In this document: positions 8,381-17,981 of the stretch, in pieces
How positions within the stretch are numbered: position 1 is the first letter of the stretch
Layout of the letters: each line of letters begins with the position of its first letter
Source: Nocardia coubleae NBRC 108252
Lineage (GTDB): Bacteria > Actinomycetota > Actinomycetes > Mycobacteriales > Mycobacteriaceae
Reading direction: 5' to 3'
Length of the DNA: 64,000 bases
NCBI RefSeq assembly: GCF_001612805.1
Contig: NZ_BDBD01000011.1
Location: 992,001 to 1,056,000 of the forward strand
Program-made: the position numbers and the translations under genes
The notes under the pieces: model-generated
Told to the model about the DNA's origin: nothing
What the model saw: the letters and a program-made list of their open reading frames with translations, nothing else
Databases searched by the model: none

Positions 8381-9748
8381 ATGAAACGCACCCTGCCCAT
8401 CTTGGGCGTGGTGTTCACCACCGCCGTCGCCCTGAGCGGCTGCGGTCTGGGCGGCACCGTGTCCTCGGACACCACTTCGACCGCGCAGATCCCGGAGCTG
8501 AAGCCCGACCAGCAGGTCTCGATCACCTTCGAGTCCTACAACTACGGTCTCGCCGGTGCCTGGACCGATACGTTCAACGCGCTGATCGCCGACTTCGGCA
8601 AGAAGTACCCCAATATCAAGGTGACCGCGCAGAAGCCGCAGGGCAACAGCCCGAACCCGGCCACCGACACCATCTCCAGCATCCAGAACCAGATGGTCGC
8701 GGGCACCCCGCCCGATGTCGCCCAGCTCGGCTTCTCCGACCTGGACTTCACCATCAACCAGCTGCAGGCCAAGCCGCTCGACACCCTCGTCGGCAAGCAG
8801 GAGGTGGACCGCAACTTCGACGGCCGCCACGCCTACGCGCCGCGCGCCCGCGTTCTCGACGACTGGAACGGCCACACCTACGGCGTGCCGTTCGTGTTCT
8901 CCACCCCGGTGCTGTATTTCAACGCCTCGCTGTTCACCGAGGCCGGGCTCGATCCGGCAAAGCCACCGGCCACCTGGGCCGAGGTCGCCACCACGGCCGC
9001 GCAGATCGCCGACCGCACCGGCAAGGGCGGGGTGTACATCGACTGCCTGACCAAGACCGCCAAGGACTGGTGCTTCCAGTCGCTGGTGCGTTCCAACGGC
9101 GGCCGGGTCATCTCCGAGGACCGGCGCACCCTCACCTACGCCGACGCACCCGTGGTCGAGGTGACGCAGATGGCGCAGAACCTGGTGAACTCGGGCAGCA
9201 TGCCCAAGCTCAACCAGAAGCAGGGTTACGAGGCGTTCGCGCGCGGCGAGATCGGCATGATCCTCGAGACCAGCGCCATCCAGGGCACCTTCGTCACCGG
9301 CGCCAAGGACAAGTGGGATCTGCGTTCGGCGGCGATGCCCGCGTTCGGCGACAAGCCGACCGTGCCGACCAATTCCGGTGCGGGCCTGCACATCCTGTCC
9401 AACGATCCAGCCAAGCAGCGGGCCTCGTGGGAACTGATCAAGTTCCTCACCAGCGAGGAGTCCTACATCAAGATCGCGCAGAACATCGGCTACCTGCCGC
9501 TGCGCACCGGTCTGCTCGAAGATCCCGACGGCCTGAAGGACTGGGCCGCGAAGAACCCGCTGCTGAAACCGAACGTCGCCCAGCTCGCCACCATGGAGCC
9601 GTGGGTCTCCATGCCCGGCAACAACTATCTGCAGATGCGTGACGGCATGATGGACGCGGTCGAGGCGATCGTCTTCCAGGGCAAGGATCCGCAAGCGACC
9701 CTGACCGCGGCGCAGGCCGAGGGCGCCAAGCTCATCCCGGCGGCATGA
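8381..9748 (+). CDS. ugpB: Extracellular solute-binding lipoprotein of a Ugp-type ABC importer
   Basis: The 455-residue protein carries a lipoprotein signal peptide with lipobox LSGC near residue 22 and the family 1 solute-binding fold: FESYNYG start, a QMVAGTPPDVAQL strand-helix element, and GYEAFARGEIGMIL. It should be anchored outside the membrane and deliver substrate to the permeases. ATG 8381 follows GATGAGGAG. The stop overlaps the phosphodiesterase ATG. Substrate is not readable from motifs; glycerol-3-phosphate or a glycerophosphodiester is inferred from the neighbouring phosphodiesterase and from the ugp operon of mycobacteria, which imports glycerophosphocholine. Confidence 0.78.
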   Translation: MKRTLPILGVVFTTAVALSGCGLGGTVSSDTTSTAQIPELKPDQQVSITFESYNYGLAGAWTDTFNALIADFGKKYPNIKVTAQKPQGNSPNPATDTISSIQNQMVAGTPPDVAQLGFSDLDFTINQLQAKPLDTLVGKQEVDRNFDGRHAYAPRARVLDDWNGHTYGVPFVFSTPVLYFNASLFTEAGLDPAKPPATWAEVATTAAQIADRTGKGGVYIDCLTKTAKDWCFQSLVRSNGGRVISEDRRTLTYADAPVVEVTQMAQNLVNSGSMPKLNQKQGYEAFARGEIGMILETSAIQGTFVTGAKDKWDLRSAAMPAFGDKPTVPTNSGAGLHILSNDPAKQRASWELIKFLTSEESYIKIAQNIGYLPLRTGLLEDPDGLKDWAAKNPLLKPNVAQLATMEPWVSMPGNNYLQMRDGMMDAVEAIVFQGKDPQATLTAAQAEGAKLIPAA

Positions 9749-10605
9749 TGAGTGATCTGACCATCGTCCAGCTCACCGACACCCACCTGCGTCCGGCCGG
9801 TGAGCTCGTCCACGGTGTCGTCGACACCGACGCCAACCTCGCGCGGGTGCTCACCCAGCTGCGCGCGGCCGGGCAGCACGTGGATGCTCTGGTGCTCTCG
9901 GGTGACCTGTCCGACAACGGGTCACCCGAGGCGTACCGGCGGTTGCGTGCGGCGGTGGAGCCGGTCGCGGCCGAGCTCGGGGCCGAGATCGTCTATGTGA
10001 TGGGCAATCACGACGAGCGGGTCGGCTTCGGCGAGCAACTGCTCGACCTGGCCCCCGGTTCGGTGGATCCGGCCCTTCCGCACGATTCGTGCGTCGAGAT
10101 CGCGGGCCTGCGCGTCATCGCGCTCGACAGCACGACACCGCTGCGACACGAGGGCAGGCTCGAACTCGAGCAGCTGGCCTGGCTCACCGAGCGGCTGCGC
10201 GTGCCCGCGCCGCGCGGCACCCTGCTCGTGCTGCACCACCCGCCGATTCCCTCGCCGATGGCCACCACCGACTTCCTCAAACTCGAGGACGCCGAACGGC
10301 TGGCCGACGTGCTCGCGGGCTCCGACGTGCGGATGATCCTGTGCGGGCACAATCACCTGACCGCCGCGGCGGCGGTGGCGGGGATCCCGGTGTGGATCGG
10401 TCCGGCGCTGTCGTACCGGATCGATCCGATGGCGCCGGTGGGCAGGCACCGTGGGCTGGCCGGATTCGGGTACAGCCGCATCGATCTCGTCGGCGACACG
10501 ATGCTCGCGACGGCCATCGAGGCCACCCCGGCGGCCGCGGTCTACGACCGGCCCGAGGCCGAGGTGCTCGAGCAATTGGCGGCGATCGCCGCCCGGACGC
10601 GGTGA
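9745..10605 (+). CDS. Calcineurin-type metallophosphodiesterase (GpdQ/CpdA-like)
   Basis: The 286-residue protein shows all class III phosphodiesterase metal-ligand motifs in order: TDTHL near residue 11, SGDLSDNG, MGNHDER, LHHPP and CGHNH. These bind a dinuclear metal centre. Relatives are GpdQ (glycerophosphodiesterase) and CpdA/Rv0805 (cyclic-nucleotide phosphodiesterase). The ATG overlaps the stop of the binding-protein gene, and the first permease starts 1 nt after its stop, so the enzyme is embedded inside the importer operon. That favours hydrolysis of the imported glycerophosphodiester in the cytosol; cAMP hydrolysis remains possible. Confidence 0.85.
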   Translation: MMSDLTIVQLTDTHLRPAGELVHGVVDTDANLARVLTQLRAAGQHVDALVLSGDLSDNGSPEAYRRLRAAVEPVAAELGAEIVYVMGNHDERVGFGEQLLDLAPGSVDPALPHDSCVEIAGLRVIALDSTTPLRHEGRLELEQLAWLTERLRVPAPRGTLLVLHHPPIPSPMATTDFLKLEDAERLADVLAGSDVRMILCGHNHLTAAAAVAGIPVWIGPALSYRIDPMAPVGRHRGLAGFGYSRIDLVGDTMLATAIEATPAAAVYDRPEAEVLEQLAAIAARTR

Positions 10606-10606
10606 C

Positions 10607-11560
10607 ATGTTCGTCATCGACGACCGGCAGGACCCGGCGCAGGCGGTGCCGAACACCGCCGCGCCGGGTCCGCGCCGGTTCACCCGCCGCGCGCTGACCC
10701 GCCTCGTCGCGCCCTACCTGTATCTCGCGCCCGCTCTCGTCCTGTTGGTCGTGTGGACCTATCAGCCGCTGGCCCAGGCGGTCGAGCTGTCCACGTATTC
10801 GTGGAATCTGCTGCCGACCGCGCCGATGAAACCGGTCGGCACCGCCAATTACGAACGGCTGCTGGATCTTCCGGCGTTCTGGGGTTCCCTCGGCCGCACC
10901 GCGACCCTGATCCTTGGGTTGCTGCCGTTCACGGTGCTGTTGCCGGTGCTCATCGCGCTGGCGAGCAGGCGCGTGCACGGCCGGGCCAGGACCGTCTATC
11001 AGGCGCTGGTGTTCGCGCCGTTCCTCGTCGCGCCGGTCGCCGCGGCGGCGGTGTGGCGGTGGCTGCTGCATCCGGGCACCGGATTCGTCGACCAGCTGCT
11101 CGGCACCGGCCACAACTGGGTCTACGACGCCTCGACCGCGCAGGCGGTGATCATCGCGATCACGGGGTGGCAGCTGCTCGGTTTCGCGACGCTGGTGGTC
11201 TGGGCCGGACTGGCCGGGATCAGCGGCGACTACAGCGAAGCCGCGCGGGTCGACGGGGCGACACCGGGGCAGATCCGGCGCTGGATCACGCTGCCCCTGC
11301 TCTCCCCCACCCTGTTGTTCCTGGTGCTCACCACCGTGCTGCTCAGTCCCACCCTGTCCTTCCCGCTGATCGACTCGATGACCCAGGGCGGTCCGTCGCA
11401 GGCCACGACCAACATCTACTACCTGCTCTGGGACTACGCGTTCCACAGCTTCGACGCCGGGCTCAGCGCCGCGGCGGGTGTGCTGTTGTTCGTCGGCTTC
11501 GGCGCGCTGGCCGCGGTGCTGGTCTGGATATCGGAAAAGGTTGCCGTCCATGATGATTGA
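10607..11560 (+). CDS. ugpA: ABC importer permease, first subunit (UgpA-like)
   Basis: The 317-residue membrane protein has about six hydrophobic segments and the cytoplasmic EAA loop (EAARVDGATPGQIRRWITLP) that contacts the ATPase. The N-terminal 30 residues are polar, then the first membrane helix follows, as in MalF/UgpA short forms. The start is 1 nt after the phosphodiesterase stop, and the last codons overlap the second permease start. It forms the pore heterodimer with the next gene product. Confidence 0.85.
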   Translation: MFVIDDRQDPAQAVPNTAAPGPRRFTRRALTRLVAPYLYLAPALVLLVVWTYQPLAQAVELSTYSWNLLPTAPMKPVGTANYERLLDLPAFWGSLGRTATLILGLLPFTVLLPVLIALASRRVHGRARTVYQALVFAPFLVAPVAAAAVWRWLLHPGTGFVDQLLGTGHNWVYDASTAQAVIIAITGWQLLGFATLVVWAGLAGISGDYSEAARVDGATPGQIRRWITLPLLSPTLLFLVLTTVLLSPTLSFPLIDSMTQGGPSQATTNIYYLLWDYAFHSFDAGLSAAAGVLLFVGFGALAAVLVWISEKVAVHDD

Positions 11561-12362
11561 CCGTCTGCGCGCGGCGGGCAGCCACCTGCTGCTCGCCGGC
11601 ACGGCGCTGCTGTGCGTATTTCCCATCTACTGGCTGTTCGCCACGGCACTGCGCCGGCCGGAAGACGTCACCTCCCTCGCGCCGTTGCCGTGGCCGCTGT
11701 CGATCGACAACTACCTCGACGCGGCGCAGAAGGTGGATGTCGCGGGCCTGATCGCCAATACGTTCTTCGTGGCGGTCCTGTCCGCGGCCGGGCAGCTGCT
11801 CATCGCGCTGCTCGCCTCGTACGCGTTCGCCATGTACACCTTTCCGCTCCAGCGGCTGATGTACCTGGCGTTCGTCGGTGTCTGGCTGGTGCCGTTCCAG
11901 GTGACCATGTTGCCCAACTACATCCTGCTCAACGAGCTGGGCCTGATCAACACGCTCATCGGCTGTGTGCTGCCGACCCTGTGCTCGGCGCTGGGCGTGC
12001 TGCTGTTGCGCCAGCACATGTCGGCATTCCCGAAGGAACTCATCGCGGCCGCGAAAATGGACGGCCGCTCCTCCTGGGCCATCCTGTGGACCGTGGTCGT
12101 CCCCAACCTGCGCCCCGCGCTGGCCGCCCTCGGCATCCTGCTGTTCATCAACGCCTGGAACGAATACTTCTGGCCCGCCGTGGTGCTGCGCCAGTCCAAC
12201 GACGTCCTCCAGTTGGGCCTGCGCAGCTTCATGGGCACCGAAGGCGACCAGTGGGGCCCCATGATGGCCCTCGCCAGCCTCGCCTGCCTACCGGTCCTGC
12301 TGCTCTACCTGGTGTTACAGCGCCACATCGTGAACGCTTTCGTCCGCTCGGGTCTCAAGTGA
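11550..12362 (+). CDS. ugpE: ABC importer permease, second subunit (UgpE-like)
   Basis: The 270-residue protein has six hydrophobic segments and an EAA-like loop (AAKMDGRSSWAILWTVVVPN), the usual features of MalG/UgpE permeases. The start (ATGATG) overlaps the end of the preceding permease gene by 11 nt. It is the last gene of the plus-strand operon starting at 4596. The two convergent operons are separated by about 380 nt. Confidence 0.85.
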   Translation: MMIDRLRAAGSHLLLAGTALLCVFPIYWLFATALRRPEDVTSLAPLPWPLSIDNYLDAAQKVDVAGLIANTFFVAVLSAAGQLLIALLASYAFAMYTFPLQRLMYLAFVGVWLVPFQVTMLPNYILLNELGLINTLIGCVLPTLCSALGVLLLRQHMSAFPKELIAAAKMDGRSSWAILWTVVVPNLRPALAALGILLFINAWNEYFWPAVVLRQSNDVLQLGLRSFMGTEGDQWGPMMALASLACLPVLLLYLVLQRHIVNAFVRSGLK

Positions 12363-12743
12363 GGTCAGGGCGTCACCCACAATGGCCTGGTGGGATTCGA
12401 ACTGTGCCGTGGCGCTGCGGCCGCTGCCTGGCTCCTCCAGCAAGGGCAGCCATGGCGGCGGCTCGCCGCGCGCGGGGTATCAGAAGTATGCGCGGCTCAG
12501 GTTCGTCTCCGATCCTGACTTCCCCGGGCAAAGCCTGAACGACGTCCGCCCAGACCAGCCGGAACTGCCCGAAAGCAGCAGGTCGGCATCGCGCTGGAAA
12601 CCCTAGCGCCAGCGACGACCTGGTCATGACGCGCGCTCCAGCCCGCACCGGAGAATCTCTGAGCCGGAGTCGATTCAGTCGGATGGACGGGCAGTGCACA
12701 CGGCCGGTTGGGTCAGACCCGTCCGGCCGGTGCGTGGCGATGC
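12363..12743. other. Intergenic region between two convergent operons
   Basis: This 381-nt stretch lies between the importer operon (plus) and the acc/PKS operon (minus). Short open frames here, including one of 74 codons at 12382-12606, have no convincing ribosome site, family resemblance or codon bias, so I call no gene. It holds a two-part hairpin at about 12579-12622 (7 bp and 6 bp stems with an internal loop) and a stronger hairpin at 12701-12729. I recognise nothing else. Confidence 0.6.
12701..12729 (-). terminator. Candidate terminator of the PKS/acc operon
   Basis: CGGCCGG (12701-12707) pairs with CCGGCCG (12723-12729), and an inner GGGT/ACCC stem closes on a CAG triloop. It begins 15 nt beyond the accC stop on the minus strand, as expected for termination of the long minus-strand transcript. 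Confidence 0.6.
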
Positions 12744-14108
12744 TCAGTGCACGGCGGCCGGGGCGTTCAGGGCGCCGATGAGGGCCGTGTCGTGGGTGGC
12801 GGACCGGAAGGCGGGGTGGTCGAGGATGTCGTGGAGGAAGTCGGTGGTGGTGGCCACGCCGGGGCCGGCGATCGTGGTCTCGGCGAGCGCGCGGCGCATG
12901 CGGGCGATGGCCGTCGGCCGATCCGGCGCCCAGACGATGACCTTGGCGAGCAGCGAATCGTAATGTGGCGGAATGGCATAGCCCTGCGCCACATGGGTGT
13001 CCACTCGGACGAAGGGACCGGCGGGGAGTGCGCACTCGACGAGCGTGCCGGGGGCGGGCGCGAACGCTCGTTCCGGGTCTTCGGCATTGAGGCGGCATTC
13101 GATGGCTACACCGTGCGGCACGCGCTCGCCGAGGGTCAGTGGCTCGCCCGCGGCGATGCGTAGCTGCTCCGCGACCAGGTCGACGCCGGTGACCATCTCG
13201 GTGACGGGGTGCTCGACCTGGAGGCGGCAGTTGACCTCCATGAAGTAGAACCGGCCGTCGGATGCGAGCAGGAACTCCACCGTGCCCGCGCCGACGTAAC
13301 CGGCTGCCTCGCAGCCGCGGACGGCCGCGGCGGCGATGCGTTCGGCGAGTTCGGGCGACAGGCCCGGCGCCGGCGATTCCTCGACCAGCTTCTGATGCCT
13401 GCGCTGCAGCGAACAGTCACGCAGACCCAGGTGACGGACGGTGCCATGGGTGTCGGCGAGGATCTGCACCTCCACGTGCCTGGCTGATTCCAGGTAGCGC
13501 TCGACATAGAGCCTGCCGTCGCCGAACACGGCGGCGGCCGCGGCCCTGGTGTGCTGCCAGGCCGTGGCGAACTCGTCGCCGTCGCGCACGACCCGCATCC
13601 CACGGCCACCACCGCCGGCGACGGCTTTGATGATCACCGGGTAGCCGATCTCGTCGGCCAGGGCGCGCGCCGCGTCGGGATTGTCGATGGCGTCGCGGCT
13701 GCCGGGCAGCAGGGGCAGGCCCGCGTCGGCCATCAGCGCACGGGCGGTCGATTTGTCACCGAGCCGGGCCATGACCGTCGACGGTGCGCCGACGAACACG
13801 AAGCCCTCCGCCTGACACACCTCGGCGAAATCCGGGTCCTCCGAGAGGAATCCGTAGCCGGGATGGATCGCGTCGGCGCCGGTGGCGCGGGCCGCCTCGA
13901 TGATCGCGGGGATCGAGAGGTAGCTGCGTTTGGCCGGGGCCGGACCGATCTGGACGTGTTCGTCGGCCAGGCGCACCGCCGCGGAGTCACGGTCCGCGGC
14001 CGAGTGCACCGCCACGGTGGCGATGCCCAGCTCGCGGCAGGTACGGATGACTCGTACCGCGATCTCCCCGCGGTTGGCGATCAGGACCTTGCCGAAGGGG
14101 CGGGTCAT
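12744..14108 (-). CDS. accC: Acetyl-CoA carboxylase, biotin carboxylase subunit
   Basis: The 454-residue protein has stand-alone AccC length and its hallmarks: N-terminal KVLIANRGEIA, the ATP-grasp glycine-rich loop VAGGGGRGMR, the EVQILAD segment, and the EVNCRLQVEHPVTE active-site block. It carboxylates biotin on AccB with ATP and bicarbonate. It lacks the C-terminal biotin domain of mycobacterial AccA3-type alpha chains, so it belongs to the multisubunit type. ATG 14108 overlaps the accB stop (ATGA). It is the last gene of the cluster and probably supplies malonyl-CoA to the adjacent megasynthase. Confidence 0.93.
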   Translation of the reverse strand: MTRPFGKVLIANRGEIAVRVIRTCRELGIATVAVHSAADRDSAAVRLADEHVQIGPAPAKRSYLSIPAIIEAARATGADAIHPGYGFLSEDPDFAEVCQAEGFVFVGAPSTVMARLGDKSTARALMADAGLPLLPGSRDAIDNPDAARALADEIGYPVIIKAVAGGGGRGMRVVRDGDEFATAWQHTRAAAAAVFGDGRLYVERYLESARHVEVQILADTHGTVRHLGLRDCSLQRRHQKLVEESPAPGLSPELAERIAAAAVRGCEAAGYVGAGTVEFLLASDGRFYFMEVNCRLQVEHPVTEMVTGVDLVAEQLRIAAGEPLTLGERVPHGVAIECRLNAEDPERAFAPAPGTLVECALPAGPFVRVDTHVAQGYAIPPHYDSLLAKVIVWAPDRPTAIARMRRALAETTIAGPGVATTTDFLHDILDHPAFRSATHDTALIGALNAPAAVH

Positions 14109-14641
14109 CGCAGCGCCTCGAACACGATCAGGGCCTGGCCGTGCTCCACGGCGTCACCGTTGTCGACGAGGATTTCCACCACCACACCCTCGCGGGTCGC
14201 GGTGACCGGGATCATCAGCTTCATCGCCTCGATGATGCCCACCTGCTGGCCGGCGCGGACGGGGTCGCCCACGGCGACGAACGGCGCGGCACCGGGTTCC
14301 GGCGCTCGATAGAACACGCCGACGGTCTCGGCGGTGAGCGGGAAGGTCGATGCGGCACCGTTGTCGGCGGCCCTGTCCACCCGGGCTGTGACCCCATCGG
14401 CGGGTTCGGTCGGGACGAGAACCAGCTGTCCCGCCGAATCGCCCTCGGCGGCGGCCGCCACGGGTCGCTCTCCCCAGGTGATCCGCAGAGACACCGGACC
14501 GTTGGCGACCGTCACCGAGGTCGGTGCGGACCCGGTGGCGCCCACCGTCATGGCGTGGCGGCTGAGCACCGCGAGGCTGTGGTCCGCTTCGGTCGGGCTC
14601 ACGGCCCGCACGGGAGGGTCGTTGGTCACGGACTCGGTCAT
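14105..14641 (-). CDS. accB: Acetyl-CoA carboxylase biotin carboxyl carrier protein
   Basis: The 178-residue protein has a variable N-terminal half and a C-terminal biotinyl domain with EAMKL. Lys141, 37 residues from the C-terminus, is the predicted biotinylation site, matching the usual AccB spacing. The N-terminal 100 residues replace the usual Ala/Pro linker with a compact acidic and Val-rich segment. ATG 14641 is preceded by AGGAG 8 nt away; an upstream in-frame extension was rejected. It lies 80 nt after accDA, the largest gap in this part of the operon, and overlaps accC by 4 nt. Confidence 0.92.
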   Translation of the reverse strand: MTESVTNDPPVRAVSPTEADHSLAVLSRHAMTVGATGSAPTSVTVANGPVSLRITWGERPVAAAAEGDSAGQLVLVPTEPADGVTARVDRAADNGAASTFPLTAETVGVFYRAPEPGAAPFVAVGDPVRAGQQVGIIEAMKLMIPVTATREGVVVEILVDNGDAVEHGQALIVFEALR

Positions 14642-14721
14642 CGATTCTGCTCCTGAATCTTGGTGTGCGGGTTGGTCGGTGCTCCACAAGCTCTGTCGCA
14701 AAGCGGTCAACGGATGGCGGA

Positions 14722-16416
14722 TCAGGAAGCCGACCACGAGGTCTCCGGGAGGTCGCGGGCCAGGCCGTAGGCGCGGAAACGATTGTGCCGCTGGGCAATC
14801 AGGTCGGCGCTCGGGCAGGACGCCAGCTCGTGGACGGCTCGGCGCACCGCCCGCCGCAGCAGCGCCGCCGCGCCGACGGGATCGCGGTCGGCGCCACCGG
14901 CCGGTTCGGGGACGACCGCGTCGGCGATGCCGAGCTCGAGCAGCGCGGCCGCGTCCACCCGCAGGGCGGCGGCGGCACGGGGCGCGGCGGCCGGGTCCTT
15001 CCACAGGATGGCCGCGCAGCCCTCGGGGCTGATCACCGAGTAGATCGCGTTCTCGCACACCAGGACCCGATCGGCCAAGGCGAGCGCGAGCGCGCCGCCG
15101 CTGCCACCTTCCCCGGTGATCACGGTGACCACCGGCACGGGCAGTCCGGCCAGCAGTTTCAGTGATTCGGCGATGGCCACCGCCTGACCCTGTTTCTCGG
15201 CCTCGATGCCGGGATAGGCGCCCGCCGTGTCCACCAGCGTGACGACGGGCCTGCCGAGCTTGGCGGCCAGGCGCAGCACCCGGACGGCCTTGCGATAGCC
15301 CGCGGGGGTGGGCATTCCGTAGTTGCGTTCGGTGAGTTCGGGCCCGGTGTGGCCCTTCTGGGTGCCGAGGACCACGACCGGCAGGCCGTCGAGGCGGGCA
15401 AGGCCCGCGATCATGGCGGGGCAGTCGGTCGACATGCGGTCGCCGTGCAGTTCGACGAAATCGTCGAAGGCACCGGCGAGATAGTCCAGGGTGGTCGGCC
15501 TGCCGAGCCTGCGGGCCGCGCGCACGCGATCCCAGGATTCGCCGACGGTGAGGGCGGCGGGGTCGGTGATCACGGCGTCGGCGTCACCGGGGTCGGTGCG
15601 GCGCGGTGGCGGATCGGTTGTCGCGACCAGGCGGGCGAGCCGGCTGCGCAGCGCCCAACGGTGGCAGATCATGTCGACGATGCCGTGCTCGAGCAGGAAT
15701 TCCGCGGTCTGGAAACCCTCGGGCAGGGTCTGGCCGATGGTCTGCTGAATCACCCGCGGGCCCGCGAAGCCAAGTCGCGCACCGGGTTCGGCGACGATGA
15801 TGTCGGTGGCGGTGGCGAACGACGCCGCGACACCGCCGTAGGTCGGGTCGGTGATGATCGAGACGGTCAGCACGCCCGCGTCGTCGAGGCGGCGCAGCGC
15901 CCGGCTGGTCTTGGCCATCTGCATGAGCGCGACGATGCCCTCCTGCATCCGCGCCCCGCCGGAGGCGGTCACGAGCACCAGCGGCGCCCGGTCGGCCAGT
16001 GCCGCTTCCGCCGCCGCGGTCACCGCCTCGCCGACGGCACTGCCGAGACTGCCGCCGAGGAAGCGGAAATCCATGACCGCCAGCACGATCGGTGTGCCGT
16101 CGACGGTGCCGCGCACGCAGCGGATCGCGTCGGACAGCTCGGTGCTCTCGCGCGCCTGCCTGATCCGTTCGGGGTAGGCGCGGGTGTCGGTGAACCCGAG
16201 CGGGTCGGTGACGGTCGCCGCGGTCGCGATCGGACTGGCCGAATCCGCGTCGAGGAGCTGGTCGACGCGCTGGTCGGCGGTGAGCATGCCGTGGGCGTCG
16301 CATTCGGGGCACACCCGGCTCGCCCGCTCGTAGCGTTTGCGGTAGATCATCGTGTCGCAGGCCGGGCACAGCATCCAGGCCGTGCCGGTGGTCGCGGTGG
16401 TGTCGACGACGGTCAT
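14722..16416 (-). CDS. accDA: Fused acetyl-CoA carboxylase carboxyltransferase (beta-alpha, AccD-AccA)
   Basis: This 564-residue single chain joins the two carboxyltransferase subunits. The N-terminal half is AccD-like, with a zinc ribbon at Cys17, Cys20, Cys36 and Cys39 and the [11 protein letters not shown] oxyanion block. The C-terminal half, from about residue 290, is AccA-like ([36 protein letters not shown]). It transfers the carboxyl group from biotin-AccB to acetyl-CoA. ATG 16416 has GGAGG 5 nt upstream and overlaps the pfaD-like stop as ATGA, which ties malonyl-CoA production to megasynthase translation. The fusion differs from the AccA3/AccD4-6 acyl-CoA carboxylases of mycolic-acid bacteria. 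Confidence 0.92.
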   Translation of the reverse strand: MTVVDTTATTGTAWMLCPACDTMIYRKRYERASRVCPECDAHGMLTADQRVDQLLDADSASPIATAATVTDPLGFTDTRAYPERIRQARESTELSDAIRCVRGTVDGTPIVLAVMDFRFLGGSLGSAVGEAVTAAAEAALADRAPLVLVTASGGARMQEGIVALMQMAKTSRALRRLDDAGVLTVSIITDPTYGGVAASFATATDIIVAEPGARLGFAGPRVIQQTIGQTLPEGFQTAEFLLEHGIVDMICHRWALRSRLARLVATTDPPPRRTDPGDADAVITDPAALTVGESWDRVRAARRLGRPTTLDYLAGAFDDFVELHGDRMSTDCPAMIAGLARLDGLPVVVLGTQKGHTGPELTERNYGMPTPAGYRKAVRVLRLAAKLGRPVVTLVDTAGAYPGIEAEKQGQAVAIAESLKLLAGLPVPVVTVITGEGGSGGALALALADRVLVCENAIYSVISPEGCAAILWKDPAAAPRAAAALRVDAAALLELGIADAVVPEPAGGADRDPVGAAALLRRAVRRAVHELASCPSADLIAQRHNRFRAYGLARDLPETSWSAS

Positions 16417-17981
16417 CGGTCCTCCAGCGGGCGTGGGATGTAACGGGCGCAGGCGGCGGGCAGCCGCACACCCGCGGTGCGCAGCTGGGCGACGCGGGTG
16501 AGGTAGGCGGCGCCGAACAGGAGCTGGCCTGCGATCTCGGCGACGGCGCGGTTCTCCGGGGCGGCGAGATGGGTCCCGGCCGTCCAGGTGTTGAAAGCGC
16601 CCATCGCGGGGCCGCACCAGATCTGGTAGTCGGTGACCCGGTCGGTGTCGCCGCGGATGCTCCAGCCCGAGGAGAGGCCCAGGTACCAGCGGAACACCAA
16701 CGCCATCTTGGTTTTCGGGTCCCGCTCCGCGCCGATCAGCTGGGCGGGGTCGCGCTCGGTGAAGTACCGGACGCACTCCTGCCACACCTCGTCGAGCGGC
16801 CTGCGGAACAGGGTGGCTTCGAGCTCGGCGCGCAGCGCGGTCGGCAGCGCGTCGAGCCCCGGGTAGGCGCGGTAGGTGTCGTAAAGCTTCTGCGCGCGGG
16901 CCGCGAACATCGTGCCCCGGCGCAGCACCTGCACCTGCACGCCGAGTTCGAACATGTCCGAGGAGGGCGACATGGCGCAGTCGGCGAACTCGGCGCGCGC
17001 CAGCAGAGTCTTGGTGGCACCGCACTGCGCCGCCTCGACGGCCGACTGGTTGACCGACCCGGTCACCACGTAGGCCGCGCCGAGTCCGAAGGCGGCCGCG
17101 ACGGCGTCGGGGGTGCCGAGTCCACCGGCGGCGCCGATGCGGACGCGGTCGGCGCCGGGCACCGTGGCGGCCAGGCGATCCCGGGCCGCGATCAGCTCCG
17201 GCAGCAGCACCGTCAGCGGCCTGCGGTCGGTGTGGCCGCCGGAGTCGGCTTCGGCGGTGACGTCGTCGGCCATCGGCACCTGTTCGGCGAGGCGGGCCTG
17301 CTCGGCGGTGATCCGGCCCGCCGCCACGAGCTCGCGCAGCAACCTGGCAGGTGCCGGACGCAGGAACAGTTCGGCGACTTCGACCCGGGAGACCTTGGCG
17401 ATCACCCGGTGCCCGATCTCGATGTCGCCGCGCTGGTCGACGCGGAGGCCGAGGGCTCGATAGCGCACGACCTCGGCGGTCAGGTCCATGAAGGCGGACG
17501 CCTCCACGCAGCGGACACCGTGCCGCAGGCAGGCGTCGACGATCGCACGTTCCAGGGCGGGTTCGCTCGGGCTGTGGATGAGGTTGCAGGCGAATGGCTG
17601 TGCGCCCAGGTCGGCGGCGAGCTCGCCCAGTGCCGCGTCGACCGTGGCAGGCGCGACGCCCGCGGCGCCGTAGGCGGACAGGTAGCCGTGCCGCGCCATG
17701 GCTTTCACCAGGGCGGGCGAGGCGATGCCGTTGGCCATCGCGCCCGCGGCGTAGGCCGCGCGGACACCGTGTGCCGTGCGGAACGCGCTGTCGCCGAGGC
17801 GTTCCGGCGGGAGCGGCCCGACCGCGGCGAGTACCTCGGCACGCGTGGCGACGGTCTGGTCGGCGGTGGCGCCGACCTGTCCGTCGGCGCGGACGATCCA
17901 GACCGGCGAGTCCAGATCGAGCAGCAGGGCCGTGATTGCCTCGGTGGTGGTGGCGACCGCCACGGTGCGCATCGTGGTCAT
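16413..17981 (-). CDS. PfaD-type trans-acting enoyl reductase
   Basis: The 522-residue protein resembles PfaD/PksE enoyl reductases of PUFA and trans-AT synthases: an FMN-dependent TIM barrel with [17 protein letters not shown], the highly typical [18 protein letters not shown] segment, [20 protein letters not shown] and the VVTGSVNQ phosphate-binding strand, then the PfaD-specific C-terminal region ([10 protein letters not shown] and [16 protein letters not shown]). It reduces enoyl-ACP intermediates of the neighbouring synthase. ATG 17981 shares one base with the stop of the dehydratase gene, and its own stop overlaps accDA. Length matches PfaD proteins. Confidence 0.9.
   Translation of the reverse strand: MTTMRTVAVATTTEAITALLLDLDSPVWIVRADGQVGATADQTVATRAEVLAAVGPLPPERLGDSAFRTAHGVRAAYAAGAMANGIASPALVKAMARHGYLSAYGAAGVAPATVDAALGELAADLGAQPFACNLIHSPSEPALERAIVDACLRHGVRCVEASAFMDLTAEVVRYRALGLRVDQRGDIEIGHRVIAKVSRVEVAELFLRPAPARLLRELVAAGRITAEQARLAEQVPMADDVTAEADSGGHTDRRPLTVLLPELIAARDRLAATVPGADRVRIGAAGGLGTPDAVAAAFGLGAAYVVTGSVNQSAVEAAQCGATKTLLARAEFADCAMSPSSDMFELGVQVQVLRRGTMFAARAQKLYDTYRAYPGLDALPTALRAELEATLFRRPLDEVWQECVRYFTERDPAQLIGAERDPKTKMALVFRWYLGLSSGWSIRGDTDRVTDYQIWCGPAMGAFNTWTAGTHLAAPENRAVAEIAGQLLFGAAYLTRVAQLRTAGVRLPAACARYIPRPLEDR

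Noticed and set aside
12385..12405. TTCGAA segment resembling a tRNA T-loop, possible att site
   Set aside because: The flanking bases do not form a T-stem on either strand, and no acceptor, anticodon or CCA structure can be built around it.
12382..12606. 74-codon open frame between the convergent operons
   Set aside because: No ribosome site, no recognisable domain, and codon choice unlike its neighbours.
12744..14108. Pyruvate or propionyl-CoA carboxylase alpha chain as alternative for accC
   Set aside because: The protein ends after the biotin carboxylase domain, and a separate BCCP gene is adjacent, so it is the multisubunit AccC type.
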